Of a stretch of DNA of 64,000 nt, positions 1-13,218 are shown piece after piece. Numbering within the stretch: the first letter of the stretch is position 1; each line of letters opens with the position of its first letter. The notes beneath the pieces were generated by a model that was given only the letters and a program-made list of their open reading frames with translations, was not told where the DNA came from and made no database searches. A program made the position numbers and the translations under genes. Origin of the DNA: Larix kaempferi (Eukaryota; Streptophyta; Pinopsida; Pinales; Pinaceae); the NCBI GenBank assembly GCA_027924585.1, contig BSBM01000592.1, positions 4,074,001 to 4,138,000 of the forward strand. Reading direction: 5' to 3'.

Positions 1-782
1 GGTTTTCAAGGTTTTTATGGTATATAAGTTATCTGGAAATGTAATGAGGTGATGTAAAGTTTGTTGATCTATATTTTCAATCAAATATGTTGTAATAGGT
101 CCATTAAATACATAATTAAATCTTACAGTGGTAAAATACAAGTTTAACTCCTCCCCTTATGCTCATTGGGCACTCTCGGAGTACTAGTTTTAGCAGAAAT
201 TGCATTAAAAGAGTTTTGTTGGTCAGAAACCAGTTCTGTCAGTTTCTGCTTCTCATGTAAATAGCCTAGAACACATTCCAACCTTAAGGTATTAAATTTG
301 TGAGGGTTTTACCATGTTTTGGAAGTCAACCATTAAAACTAGCTCGACAGTCCAAGTCACAACAATTTCCCCCCAACTCTTCATCCAGTGTTTAATTGCT
401 GATTTTTATGCCCATAGACCTCCATGAACACAAATGTCAGTTTTTTAATCCTTTCCAACTCCCTGATCTAGTTTTTATATGCAGATGTACCCAGGAAGCA
501 TTGCGGTAGGCTTCAGCAGTAGCTGATGTCCGAAACATAAATGGTCTCCGTGCTTTGTACAAAGGATCCTAAAATTTTCAATTTGTCTAAATTGCTGCTG
601 CACACTCTCCCATAAAAATTCTAGAACCTAATCTCATTCCTACAATCCTCATTCAGAGTTTCAGTCCCCGTCACTTACATCCTACTCAGTTTGAGAAATG
701 GCCTTAAAAATTACTAGCAAAATCTTGTTAAAACTTTGAGTGGAAGTGAATATATTGGTCAGATCTTGGCTAGGATATTACA
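1..782 (+). repeat. Partial 5' LTR of the non-autonomous element
   Basis: The sequence repeats the last 782 bases of the 3' LTR and ends in the same GGATATTACA. The start of this LTR lies before the window. Confidence 0.9.
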
Positions 783-3373
783 GTGGTATCAGAGCACTTT
801 CCTTGGCTCATCCTGTGGAAATTAACTCTCAGTGGAAAAGTATCTCAGCACTATCTTCAAGTTGCAGTTGTAGAATTAGTCACAATCATGGAAGATTTAG
901 AGTTTGAGTTGCATGAAAAAGAAGATTATTTTTATGAAGAGTATGATGATTATGATGAGCAGTATGAGGAATATTGCAGACAATATGAGGAGGATAATTC
1001 CCAAGAAGTACCTTCCACAACATCTTCCATGAGATCTTGATTGGAAGAAGAGACTATGGTTATTCTGATAGCCATATTCAGGAAAACGTTGCATGTTCCA
1101 CAATCAAAGGTCAACCTTCTATGGAAGAGATAATAAAAGATATGAAAGATTTATTGGATGCATGTGACTTCACAATAATTTTTGGATCCTCTTCAAGAAG
1201 AGCCTCTAAGAATCTTTATCCTAAGACAACCAAGGAGGAAGCTTTGTCATTTTGGGAGAAGCAAGACCCGAAAACCAATCATGATATTGTTGACAGAATG
1301 AAAGAAGGATCCACAGTGGGGGATCCAACTTTAGAAGAGCATGGAGGAGGAATAATTATGCATGATTGTGGCAGCCATGAAGTTGAAGAATAAATGAGCT
1401 ACTCAGAAGAGGATGACAAAGAAGAAGAGGCACCCAAATACCAAGCAAAAAGTGACAAAGTTATGGACAATTTGGAAAGAGATTCCACTTCAAGACATTC
1501 AGATTTCTTTGTGGGTGATTTCAAGATCACTGCAAAGGAGGGTGATTTGGTTAAGGGTGGTGAGATAGCTTTTGGATCTGATCCAAAGGATGAGCACAAA
1601 TCAGATTGACAGTCACCTCTAGAGCTTCATCAAGAAGTGGAAATCAAGCACACCTCAGGGGGGTGTGAATCAGAAAATTTGGGAAAACATCAAGATGCCA
1701 TAAACTTGTCTCATGAGAAGGATAATTGTCCACAGAGGCATGAATACCATTCTGATTTTTGTAGGCCTTTGTTGCAGCCCCATATGGAAGCCACTACTAG
1801 TGGGAGGATTGGTCTGGTTGATTCCTCCAGTAGTTGCGTTCAAGAATCACGGGAGGTTGAATTGAAAGAAGTAGAAGAGGAGGTTCACCAGCTAGAACTT
1901 CTTGCCCTGATTGGACCATTGAAAATGAGTGAGAGAAAAATAAAGGAGGCACTGAAAAACATCCATGAACTTAATGTTTTGATCTCTCACTGTTGTTCGA
2001 GAACTGCATCAATGGAGGAGGAACCCTCTGTTGAAGATTTTGTGCACATTCGGGAAGTAGTAGGAAGCCTACGAGGAAATTTCTCTCTGCTGCTTTCTGA
2101 TAGAGATCACTTGCTGGAGCTTGTGAATATGTGCTATAATGCTGCAATAAAGAATGATGCGGGTATCAGCAAGCGCACTCATATGTTGGAAGCCACCCAG
2201 CATTCTCTGATTGGTACTCATGGTGCTTGTCAAGAATCTGAGAATCAGATTGAGCAACTTAATGAGAAGTTGCCAGAATCACTTTTTACCTCCCAGCTTT
2301 CACAAAGTCACAATAACATGGCTGAATTATTTCATGTTCCAAAGGAGGAATCTCATGAGTTGGTGGATCATGAGGAATAGTCTGTTTGGTATGTGCTTGA
2401 GGAATGTGCAGACAAAGTTGATGAAAAACAAGCACATGACTTTTTCCGGAATGAACTTGAGAGGTTCATTGAAAAAAGTAACTCTTCCAAGGAAGAGGTA
2501 GATGAGTACACCATAGATGGATCGGCCATCAATGGAGAGGATACATCCACAACTTCAGTGGATGAAATGTTCAGAAGCATGGCTCACCATCCTTCATTCC
2601 CCACTTCACATTCAGCCACAAATTTTGGGAATGAAAATTGGGTAAAAGGATTCTTCCTCTTGGTGTCACATGATGAGCAGGAGGATCCTAAAATTGAGGT
2701 TGATGACATGTTCCTTAAAACGAAGAAGTGGAGGCAGCCCATGCAAGTGTGTGCAGCCGCTTTTGACAAGGAGGAATCAGATCTGCACTTGCTTCCAAAG
2801 TGTGGTTCATTTGATGGAGTTTTGCACCCTTGGATCAATGGCAGAGAGTTGAGCCAGTGGATGAAGAGGGGAGCACCGGTGGAGTTCCATAGAGATCATG
2901 AGATCTATTCATTTGAGGAGGACATACATATGGCTGATCACATTCCATATGGTTCAACAAATGAAAGTGTTTGTCCATCCATTGGCTGGATGGGTAGATG
3001 CAACATTGCAATGAAGACTCTGGAAGGTAAAAGGTTCTTTTATTTATGCAGTAAATCTTTTGTTATAACTGACATTGTCCTGACATGTGAGCTGCAACAA
3101 AGATGTATTTTGCAGCCATTAGATGTCTCCAGTGCACATGCACAAGAGATGCATTCTGATTTGCATGCTCTCAAGAAGTTCTATGTTTGGTGGAGAAGTC
3201 TCACAGCTATTCAGTTTTGCATTGGGAGTGGCACACTTCCAACATGGTGGATGGATCCTGGCATACCCTGGAGTGAAAAGTTGTTACAAGTAACAATGAT
3301 GATGGATGGTATTCATCAGGGACAATGGGATCCAGGAATTCTTTGGAGTGACAACTTTCTAGAGGTGACATAA
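783..3373 (+). pseudogene. Decayed unknown ORF inside the non-autonomous LTR element
   Basis: From 1037 to 3373 one frame stays open except for stops at 1391, 1607 and 2378. The first about 250 bases continue it in another frame, so one shift near 1030 and three point stops break what was probably a protein of about 850 residues. The N-terminus is very acidic (runs of E, D and Y, from a Met at 888). The middle (about 1850-2290) is rich in heptad-like L/E/K and looks coiled-coil. The C-terminus has Trp-rich repeats, WMDPGIPWS then WDPGILWSD. I recognise no family. No CCHC knuckle, protease D-S/T-G or RT YxDD is present. It could be a captured host gene or a lineage-specific retroelement protein. 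The long shared frame indicates former selection. Confidence 0.6.
784..797 (+). other. Primer binding site, initiator-Met tRNA type
   Basis: TGGTATCAGAGCAC starts one base after the LTR's terminal CA. TGGTATCAGAG is complementary to the 3' end of plant initiator-Met tRNA, the usual primer of many plant LTR elements. Confidence 0.9.
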
Positions 3374-3615
3374 AATTTTGGGTCCTTAGAGAGGAAGCAG
3401 TGGGATCCAGGAATTCTACTCAGTTATCTTAACTGGGTTAAGATTTTTTTTCATGATTTAGTGCAGATAGAGTTTACAGTGAATTTTATTCTTCATAGTC
3501 ATCTTACATTTTATTCAGATCTTTTTGAAGGCCCCAAGTTTAATTTTCATATTCCTCAGTGGATGGGGACAAGTATAATCAGAGTGGTGTAGCAGAAGCT
3601 CGGTGGAATCCTAAC

Positions 3616-3651
3616 ATTGCTTGAGGACAAGCAATCTTAGGAAGGGAGGAC
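3616..3651 (+). other. Polypurine tract with upstream perfect hairpin
   Basis: GGAAGGGAGGA at 3640-3650 precedes the 3' LTR by one base and fits the plus-strand primer. Just upstream, 3616-3635 is a perfect inverted repeat, ATTGCTTG-AGGA-CAAGCAAT. A GAGGACAAGC-like motif is often seen at this place in plant Ty3/gypsy-type elements. Confidence 0.8.
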
Positions 3652-4227
3652 TGTCATGTCTCCAATTTTGGTTCATCCAGTACCATGGGTGAAATGGGAC
3701 AATATCAACCCCTAAGGGAATTAAATTGTATTAATTCTATTTGCTTAGAATTAATTTTATCCTAAGTCTCACAAATTGGAAAATTTATTTATTAAAGTTA
3801 ATTTTGATAAATAAAATTAATGGATAATGAGCAAGTGGGCCAAGAGGGTGCCCATGTGGAAGATGTTGCCAAAATGGATTAAGGGCTGAATATATGACAA
3901 AAATATGAAGAGAAGGAAGGTGGAGATAAGGTTTCCAAATCAGAAAAAAGAAACAACTAGAAAAAGATAAGGAGGGCGCACTTGCCAAAAAATAGTCCAG
4001 TTTACCAAAAAGGAAACATCTTGAACGGTGTAGTTTCCATTTCAGTGCCGAGTTCACAAGGAAAGCAAGTGTTAATGCAAGAAGGAAACATCTAAGGTCA
4101 AGGAGGGCGCAGTTTCTAAAAGAGAAAGCTTGTAAGGAAAAATTAAGGAAAGTATGTCCACTCATGGGTGACCTATTCTCACAGGTCACCAAGCCAAGTA
4201 ACTTGCTCAGCAGGTCATCCTGAAGTT

Positions 4228-4235
4228 TATAAAAG
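4228..4235 (+). promoter_or_regulatory. LTR TATA box
   Basis: TATAAAAG lies about 580 bases into the LTR. A matching box, CTATAAAAT, sits at the equivalent place in the reversed relative near 34348, which supports a promoter role. Confidence 0.6.
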
Positions 4236-4352
4236 AAGCCAACCAACTCCATTTCACAACTTTTGTCATTGTGAAGTTTGTATGAGAGCTTTGAAGCTCC
4301 TCTAGGTTTGGTGATGTGCCCAAGCCACTCTATGGGTGATGTGCCCCATTCT

Positions 4353-4358
<6 letters not shown>

Positions 4359-4392
<34 letters not shown>
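4359..4392. repeat. (CT)n microsatellite
   Basis: An uninterrupted run of about 17 CT units inside the LTR, just downstream of the predicted transcription start. Confidence 0.95.
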
Positions 4393-4393
<1 letters not shown>

Positions 4394-5893
4394 ACAGGTA
4401 TTGAAGACTATTGGGCAGCCATTGAAGATCTATTTGCAGCCACTGAAGATAATTTTGTAGCCATTAAAGTTCTGATATCAGTCGAATTGCTTCAGAAGAA
4501 CTTAAGAGTTCAAGAAGAATCCTTCTCATTATCCCCTCTCTTATTCCCCATTCTTCAGTATTGCAAGGTGTTGGTGGAAGGGTTGCTCCATTGAAAGATT
4601 TCCAGTGATAAATGTGATGAAGGATCTGATGTGTGATGGCCATATTCAGAAATTAAGTTGAACTTACAGCCATTCATTCAACTTCTATCATGGCCAAGTG
4701 ATTCTAGTTCGAGATTCCCCAATGGTGTCATGTTTTCTACTCAAAAGGTGAAGAACTAAGGGATTGAATATTCTTTCTTTCTTTCATTGAAGAGGATGGT
4801 TTTTTTCTGTTTTTCCAGCCATCAAAGCTCTATAATAAACATCTAAACTCAGTCCTAAAATCTTCTGAAATTCTCATATGAATATGCCCTAGATGCTCAT
4901 GATGTAATAATGGCTTTCAGGCTTGTTTTTCTAGCTTATTTTGGAGTAGTTTCACCATTCAGGCACTTTACTTTCAAATGGTAGAGGTATCCAGTTGATT
5001 AGATGATTTAGAATCTATAATATAACTCTCCTAATCCATTACAGAAATATTTTCAGCCATATATATGTTTCAATGAAGGATTGGATAAACCTGGGGGGGT
5101 TTTGAAGGTTTTTATGGTATATAGGTTATTTGGAAATGTACTGAGGTGATGTAAAGTTTTCTGATCTATATTTTCAATCAAATATTCTCTAATAGTTCCA
5201 TTAAATACATAATTAAATCTTACAGTGGTCAAATACAAGTTTAACTCCTCCCCTTATGCTCATTGGGCACTCTCGGAGGACTAGTTTTAGCAGAAATTGC
5301 ATTAAAAGAGTTTTGTTGGTCAGAAACCAGTTCTGTCAGTTGCTGCTTCTCATGTAAAGACCCTAGAACACATTCCAACCTTAAGGTACTAAATTTGTGA
5401 GGGTTTTACCATGTTTTGGAAGTCAACCATTAAAACTAGCTCGACAGTCCAAGAAACAACAATTTCCCCCCAACTCTTCATCCAGTGTTTAATTGCTGAT
5501 TTTTATGCCCATATACCTCCATGAACACAAATATCAGTTTTTTAATCATTCCCAACTCCCTGATCTAGTTTGTATATGCGGATGTACCCAGGAAGCATTG
5601 CGGTAGTCTTCAGCGGTAGCTGATGTCCAAAACATAAATGGTCTCCGTGCTTTGTACAAAGGATCCTAAACTTTTCCCTCTATCTAAATTGCTGCTGCAC
5701 ACTCTCCCATAAAAATTCCATAACCTAATCTCATTCCTACCATCCTCATTCAGAGTTTCAGTCCCCGTCACTTACATCCTACTCAGTTTGAGAAATGGCC
5801 TTAAAAGTTACTAGCAAAATCTTGTTAAAACTTTGAGTGGAAGTTAATATCTTGGTCAGATCTTGGCTAGGATATTACAATTGAATTGTCTCA

Positions 5894-7757
5894 TTGCTTC
5901 AAGTCTTTGCATCTAAACTAATTAAATATCAAAGCTCAACCAAATTTCAACAAGAAGAAGGGGAATGCTCAAATCACCCACTTGCAGAGGATGTAAGTGA
6001 TGTTTTATTTTCTGATATTTATGATTTTGATGTTGAGGATGAAGATGCTGACATTAATGCAGATCATGAACCTCCTAAAAGGCTTAAGTGGGCTAAGATG
6101 TTGATACAAGATGTTGGTGAACTTGTAGGAGATCCACAAGAACCTAGGAGGACTAGATCTCAGTTTCACAATGCATTTTCTTCTTGTGATTCGAATCTTC
6201 CTGGGAAGTGTTTTCTTATGGTTGGATCTGATCCACAGTCATATGAAGAAGCATCACATGACCCAAGATGGCAATTCCATGCAAGAATAATTGAAGTCTC
6301 TTCATGACAATGAGACTTGAGAGCTTGTTCCTCTTCCTCCCAAGAGGAAGTTGGTACAATGAATGTGAGTGTATAGGATCAAAATAGTTGCTTATGGTTT
6401 TGAAGTGAAGTATAAGGATAGATTGGTTGCTAATGGATTCTATAAATTCCATGGAGTGGAATACATCGATACTTTTGCACCTATGGCAAAGATGGACTCA
6501 ATCAGGCTAGTTTTGGCCATTGTTGCATCCAAGCGATGGGAGGTTCACCATATGGATGTGAAGAGTGCTTTTCTTCATGATGAATTTCATGAGGAGATCT
6601 ATATGCAGCAACCTAAAGGTTTCATTCAATATAATTCACTTGTTTTCATGTTGAATAAATCCCTCTATGGCCTCAAGCAAGCTTGTAGAGCTTGGTATGC
6701 CAAGACGAACAACTTTTTTCTATCTCAAGGTTTTGAAAGATGCAAGTCTGATCCAAATGTCTATATGCATCATTTTAGTGACTCTATTTTTGTCATTGTA
6801 TTGTATGTTGATGACCTCTTTATCAGTGGAAGTTGTGTTGAATACACATTCTTAGTTAAATTTGCATTGCATAGTGCATTTTCCATGTCTGATCTAGGAT
6901 TGTTGAAACAATTTCTTGGTTTGGAGATTGACCAATCTAGTGCAGGGATCAAAGTTTCACAATCAAAATATGCTTCAGATATGCTACAAAATTTTAGAAT
7001 GGTTGAATGTAAGGTTGTTAAGTTTCCCTTCCTTTCAGGGGTAAAACTTCATGATTGGGGTTCCTCACCATTGGTGAACAGTTCACTGTATAGATAGCTA
7101 GTTGGGAGATTTTTGTATCTCACTCACTCTCAACCAGATTTGGATTATGCAGTAGGTGTTGTTGATAGATACATGCAAGAGCCTCATGAGATCCATTTGA
7201 AGGATTCCAAAAGGATCTTGCATTTTGTGCAAGGTACCAAGTAGTTTGGGATTCATTATGCAGCTGGTTCATCACTTAAACTAGTTGGTTTTACTGATTC
7301 ACATTGGGATGGATATAGAACTAACCAGAAGTCCACTTTTGGTTAGGTCTTTATGCTTGCACATGGTCCCATTTGTTGGTCTAGAAGGAAGCAACAAAAT
7401 ATTTCCTTATAATCAACTGAGGCTGAGTATAGAGGAGCAGTTAATGCAGCTACACAATGTGTATGGATGCAAGGTATTCTTGGGGAGTTTGGATTTACAT
7501 TTGATTCACCCACAGTCATTTGTTGTGATAATCAAAATGAAATCAAGATCTCCATTGATCCAGTACATAGAAAGAGTAACAAGAACATAGAGATGCACAT
7601 GCACGACATAGGAGCTGAGTGCATGACAATATCATATCCTTGCAATATTTCCCATCTTCTGAGCAAACTACTGATATCTTCACCAAGAGTTTTACAGAGA
7701 AGACATTCATCTACCTTAGATCACTCCTTGGGGTGGGTGATACATGGTGATGATTGA
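5894..7757 (+). pseudogene. Ty1/copia pol relic: linker, reverse transcriptase, RNase H
   Basis: The first part (5894-6307) is the acidic linker before RT, ending in EASHDPRWQ, a usual copia landmark. RT follows from 6369, with FAPMAKM, HHMDVKSAFLH, SLYGLKQA and the active site LYVDDLF intact. RNase H follows to 7757 with FTDSHWDG, STEAEYRGAVNA and CCDNQN. The frame is broken by stops at about 7096, 7242, 7344 and 7408, and shifts before 6369. Integrase, protease and gag are absent; the non-autonomous element starts exactly where the upstream part should continue. It is a dead copy truncated by that insertion. Confidence 0.92.
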
Positions 7758-7920
7758 TATATGCTTCAGATTTTTGTTTATATCAATTTTTGATGGGAGG
7801 TTTTGTTTCCATGTGGTTTTCCTCCTTACCATGGTTACATGGACTAATAAAAATTTGCAAGAGGTGACTTGAGCCTTAGTTGCCAAGGCCTCACTTTGTT
7901 TTGGCTACATAAGTCTAGAT

Positions 7921-8860
7921 TAAGGGGGGATGTTAGAACATTATTACACCTAGTACCATAGTCTCAATGATTTTTATTAATGAATGCTAGTTCAAGCAAG
8001 GTTAATGATGTTGCCTAAGGTTGTTATGCTCATTATGACAAATTCCACCTACATTGGCGCCCACATTTGGTCAACCAGAGGATAAGGTTCCCTCATTTAT
8101 TTCCACTAACCTCATTTATGGACACTAAGCCACCAGGGCATTCCCTTATCCTGTATTTTATGGATCTAATTTTGACTAGGGGGTGCACATGCATTGAACT
8201 TGGTCATTTTTCTTCTTTTTGGCACTTTTAGCCAATCTACGACCACCTCCAATCGACCAATTTATCCACCACTCATTTGCATTCATCATTATTGACCACT
8301 CATGACATACCAATGTTTAGATCTTTAATTTGTGAACGTTTGGGGTGATTTGGGAGCCTATTGGTCAACCTAGAGGGGATTGATGTCCAATCTAAGCTAG
8401 CCACTTGTAGCTTATTCAGATGCCTCCAAAGGCTCATGATTTTCTCCAAATGAAATATAATGATGTTACCAACTTTATTTTGGGTTGGAAAGTAATAGAA
8501 TTACCAACTATTTGCATCATTTGTTGTGTATATTATGTTGATTTTACACTGTTTTCATGCATACTTAGCCAAATTCTTAATTGTGATGAAATTCTTAGCT
8601 AGTAGATCCTGCTGTGATTAGAATTTCACAATGTTGTGTTTCACAATTCTTCTACTTACACCCATAGTGCATGGAACTGATCTTCCAGTCTCTATTGCAT
8701 GTGCATGTGTTCCGTTAGGATCTCTTAGGAACTAAGGACTTGAACATAGAGTCCCCGGGCTTGTATTTGCAGTGATTGCACTGTGTTTTCAAGTTTTGAA
8801 ATTTCTTCCTCTTGCACTAGTCTTCTCTAGTGAACGTTTCACATAATTATCTTTTCCATG
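7921..8860 (+). repeat. Copia polypurine tract and start of 3' LTR
   Basis: AAGGGGGGA at 7922-7930 is followed at 7931 by TGTTAGAACA, a standard polypurine tract and LTR start about 170 bases after RNase H. I could not fix the LTR end; 8860 is only a guess. The AT-rich DNA to about 9600 shows no gene. Confidence 0.55.
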
Positions 8861-9599
8861 ATGCTTGTTAGAGAAAGAGTGCAAATGCTTGACCAAGTGT
8901 TGCATTGAATGCTCAGGGTGGTCCTTTTTACTTCTTGTTCATACAATTTCCTTCATATTATCCTTTCATCCATTGTGAAATTCGTGTTGTGATATTTTCC
9001 AATCCATTGGATTGTGTCCTCCATAATCTCCATTAATGGCCACTTAAATTCACTCGTTCTTAGCTGGTGACGTGGAGTGTAGGTACCATCCATACTTCAT
9101 CTGGATGAAGCCAAATTCAGAATATTTGTTGTGGGAAAATTTGCACAAAGGAGTGCAACACTTCTCAATTTGGGGGAAACCCTTAGAGGTTGTCAACAAG
9201 GCCCAATATTGTGTTACAAAAATTAAATGTGAGTGACTCCAAATTGATCCTAAAAGTTTCTTATTAGCAAAATAAAACAAAAACTTGAAAATAACTTGTA
9301 ACAAAGCAAACTTGGGACTGAGCATATGCAAACTACAACAAGAGAAAAATGCTAGAACCAATTTAGATTTCCTAATGGTCAAGCTTGTTACATAAAGTGT
9401 CACCTAGGAGGTGTGGGCTTCAATCAAAGCCAACAATTTCCCTTAGGGAGGTCCTTTTGTCCATAATAAATGATAAATAACTTGAAAGAATAAATGGGAA
9501 AAACACTTTCCCCTTGGAGGAAGGTGGCAAGGGAGATTGAAGGATGCTAGTAGGTATAGGAAGAGGTGGAAGAAATTCCTACAAAATTATAGTAGCATA

Positions 9600-10078
9600 A
9601 CCTTTCTCTAAATTTATCTTACTATATGCATGCCCATGGCTTCCTTTTATAGGCCAAGAGGTGGCCAAGAAATAACTAGATCCAAATATGGACAAAGGGG
9701 GGCCATTCAATGATCTAGCTCCAAAGTACACAAAGGGGGGACATTCAATGATCCCAAGTACATGAAGAGCTAAATTCAAATTCTTAGAGGTGATGGAGCT
9801 TTGATGAGCCTTCAATGCACCATGGGTGGTTGTGGTCCTACCATTTTTTACAGTCGCATGGATTTCAAAGGAAAATCCACACTAGTGTAGTGTGGGAACA
9901 TAAGGGATAATATGTGTTGTAGGTCAGGCTATCACACGAGTAACCGTGCTACCTCTAATTTTGACTATTTTTTGCATTTTTGGACTCATGCTGCTTTATG
10001 GATCTGATGAGGATGTCTTCGGTGGGATGCATATTATATGTTGATGAATCCTTACTGCAAGATTACCAAAATGTCACA
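9600..10078 (-). repeat. LTR fragment, - strand
   Basis: From about 9652 to 10078 it matches 35729-36165 at moderate similarity. On the - strand it would begin TGTGACATTTTGG at 10078. A TATA box, CCTATAAAAGG, lies at 9643-9653 on that strand. The lower end was not determined. Confidence 0.55.
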
Positions 10079-11597
10079 TGTTTGCGAAATTTAGGCGTTG
10101 ACATATGATCCCTGATATATGAGGTTCGCAGGGTACTGTAGAGTCAATAATGCATCATCGTTCCTTTTTGTTCTCTCATGTTCTTGAAAGTTCTTAAGTG
10201 AGTACAGACGAAAGGTTTTCTTGGGGGAATATTGTTGGTGACAACCAATGAAGCTGTAACAAAGAATAGTGTTTTATACAAATGAGGTGGGCATACCCAT
10301 GCTCGTGAACATATGTCAAGATGACTATGATGAGAGGAGACCAAGGGGTCAACTCAGAATACTTTCGGTACATAGACGAAGGTTGCTTCAAACCATGTAA
10401 TAGTGAAGGAACCTAGAAATATTGTTACAGGTGTCAAAGAAGAGGAACTGTTGATGACCATGATAATCCCATGGGGGTGGGGTTCTGGAATACCAGTGAG
10501 GTTGATGGATGGAGGATTTCACTGTACTTTTGCTACCATGATTTGTAAATGTGAACAATGCTACCTTAAATGGTAGCATTGGCTTCGCTAGTTTTCCTTA
10601 GATCCGAGCGCTTGTTGAAAACCATCCCTATAGTAGCACGAACAAGAATGTTCATATTCAACCTGAGTTCAATTTGAACACTAACTATATGCTTGAGGAG
10701 AATCTCCATTCTATCAAGGAGAGATTGATTATTGTTCTTAGGAGTTGAAATTATTTCTTTCTTAGCCTCATGCTCCATTAGGGATCGGCCCAAAAGTGTT
10801 TTAGTCTACCAAAGTAGGATTAGTTTCTTGGAATACTTAGTTTCTCTAGTTCTTGTCGACCCCGATTCCTATGTCATTTTCCCAAATACAACAAAGATAG
10901 AGGTAGGGTCATGTTCATATTTCTTACTAGAAATCTAGTCCTCCATAACCCAAATTCACTATCAAACTGGAATAGACACCATGCCACTACAGTTAGCATG
11001 GACCTTGTCATTCTCTTTCAGGACCCTTGGCATGTGAGTGACCATTGTCCCTAGTCCTGTTTATGCTCTATTTTCTTGATACAAACCATCTTGCACCTCC
11101 TATCACTGTTACTCAAACCATCCTTTAGATATTGCAGCTTGGTGAAGACCTGAAGTGAGAGAACAATTGCTAAACCATTACTTTGAGTCTTTTGTGACCA
11201 CTCTGAGACATAACTTAGAGTCCTATAATAATTTTCAGAAAAAAATGAACTATCGTGGTTGTTGAGCATGAGGACAAGGGCGGGAGGATGAGACAATGCC
11301 TCCATGATGAAACATGAACCTACACCTAAGTGGAGCCCTCACAATTTGGCTAGGAGAGGGACATATTTGTAACCAGGACAAGCAATTATCCTTTGCTTCT
11401 CAAGAGAGCCGCCAAATCCCATCATCACTAAATTGCTTTGTAGAACACCGTAAATAATCTAAACCATTGTCTTCCACCACTTGTTGACGAACACCAACCA
11501 TTTGTCAACTCAATCGAGCATCATGTTCTAAGAGGCAATTATGGTAATCGTGCCATCATTAAAAGTCCCTCTTAAATTATTTATGTATGATGATAAA
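10079..11597. other. No gene recognised
   Basis: Short open frames on both strands show no family motif. A Lys/Glu-rich frame on the - strand at 10566-10793 and another at 11051-11305 look like chance or fragments of old elements. Confidence 0.5.
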
Positions 11598-12556
11598 AAT
11601 ATAAATCTATTATTTATATTTAGTAGCTAAAAAAATAAATATTAAAAAGACTAATCAAGTGGAACTTTCAACCAAGTAAGTCCAACAAACACATAAATCC
11701 ATCTGTTTACCATGTATTCTATGAGATCACATGGTATTAAAAGACAATATTGAAATTAAACAACCAAGTAAGTCCAACAAACACATAAATCCATCTGTTT
11801 ACAATGTATTCTATAAGATCACATGGTATCGAAAGACAATATTGAAATTAAATTAAATTATCGACATTCTCTCTCTCTCTCTATATATATTGTTTTCATA
11901 TTAAAACATTTTAAATATAAAATAAAAAAAATACATATTAAAAAAATTTAAATTATAATTTAAAAATTAAACCTAACATAAAAAGATAATCAGAACCTCT
12001 TTTTAAAATATTCCTTTATCATGGTAATTTTCACATATTATTCCCCACACTGCTCAAGTCAAAGAAAAAAACATACTTTAGATGGAACAACTATCATTCA
12101 TCATGGTATGTACTTTTAACTTAATAACCCTAAAGTAAGCTAAATAGAGAGACATAGTACATGACTTTGAAAGTGAGACGAATGACTTCGAAAGTGATAA
12201 AATTATATACAAGATTGCTAGAGCCAACATGTGTTTTACTACCATGCTGTTGTAAAAATAGCTATGACCATTACTACTCTCATCATGGTTGTATGTACCA
12301 TTACTCAAAAGATGAGAACTTTTCTCTCATCTTTCAATAATCATTTCCCTCTTATTCGATATTTTTCAATAATAATCATGTGTTTTACTACCATGTTGTT
12401 GTAAAAATAGCTATGACCATTACCACTCTCATCATGGTTGTATGTACCATTACCACTCTCATCATGGTTGTATGTACCATTACTCAAAAGATGAGCACGT
12501 TTTTTTTCAATGATTATTTTCCTCTTATTCTTCAATTCTTTAGATATTTTTCACTT
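11598..12556. repeat. AT-rich dispersed repeat R1, copy 1
   Basis: It matches 34892-35577 along its length. This copy carries extra internal duplications: an 80-90 bp block repeated at 11676 and 11764, and a 30 bp block (CACTCTCATCATGGTTG core) repeated at 12420-12480. Its right end differs from copy 2 after about 12553. No coding potential; possibly a MITE-like element. Confidence 0.7.
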
Positions 12557-13218
12557 TCCTTTTATCTTTGAGTTATATTTTCGTATAACATAAATTTATA
12601 TTTTTATGTCCCTGAAGGGGATCATGTATGTTTCATTTGATCCTTATCATTTTGCTACTAGATCTATGAATTTTTTTTCCAATCTATAGTTGACCCATAA
12701 TTGAAAATATATTTTATTTAACTAAATATTTAAAAATATAATTTTTTGAATTGTCATTGGTGGCAGGTCATGAGGTCATCCTCGTTTTTCCCTTCCCAGG
12801 AGGGGGCGACGGGATGACGTCACTTAGACAGATGGTTTTTGTTAGAGTCTTTTGCATGGATATGCTCATGATGATTAAGAGAGTGGCTTGTAAGAGGCTA
12901 TGGCACGCATCCCTCCAGGTGGAGTCTAGGTATCGCTCAAGAACATGATAAATGATCAGGACCAATCCTCCATTCGAGGTACATGCATCCCAGGTGGAGT
13001 CTAGGTATCGCTCCAAAACATGATAAATGACCAGGACCAATCCTCCATTCTAATGCATTAGAGGTCATTTAGGGATTGTTTAGATCGCTGTAGTAGATTG
13101 TGAGCAGGTAAAGCATGGATTCACTCGTCAGATTCACTCACAAGGATTTTGAGCGTAGCACAAATGAAGCCTTTCTGTTTGTTTTCTCATTCGTTCCAGC
13201 GCTGTACATTGTATTTTT
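12557..13218. repeat. Gene-free stretch with a 75 bp direct duplication
   Basis: GTGGAGTCTAGGTATCGCTC recurs 75 bases apart (about 12909-13053). The rest is AT-rich. It may include old promoter sequence of the GDSL pseudogene that follows, but I see no clear TATA box near 13150-13190. Confidence 0.6.

Larger units (their letters stand above)
1..5879 (+). mobile_element. Non-autonomous LTR retrotransposon (5' end outside window)
   Basis: Positions 1-782 repeat 5098-5879 with scattered substitutions, giving a 5' LTR cut by the window edge and a full 3' LTR. A primer site follows the first copy and a purine tract precedes the second. The 2.9 kb between them has no gag, protease, integrase or RT motif in any frame, only a decayed acidic, coiled-coil-rich frame. 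The layout matches a large retrotransposon derivative (LARD-like). The element sits directly against a copia pol relic at 5880, so it probably inserted into that copia. The target duplication cannot be checked because the left end is missing. Confidence 0.85.
3652..5879 (+). repeat. Complete 3' LTR, 2228 bp
   Basis: It begins TGTCATGTCT after the purine tract and ends GGATATTACA, a TG..CA LTR. It contains a TATA box at 4228 and a CT run at 4359. A related but diverged LTR lies reversed at 33181-34883. Confidence 0.9.

Noticed and set aside
3785-4357. 190-codon frame on the - strand of the LTR
   Set aside because: It lies within LTR sequence, has no family motif, and includes the promoter region.
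10566-10793. Possible gag fragment on the - strand
   Set aside because: Only general Lys/Glu richness; no capsid or knuckle motif.
12751-12948. GHEVILVFPFPGGG, like the start of a UDP-glycosyltransferase
   Set aside because: Only a few residues fit, no other block follows, and the region is full of duplications.
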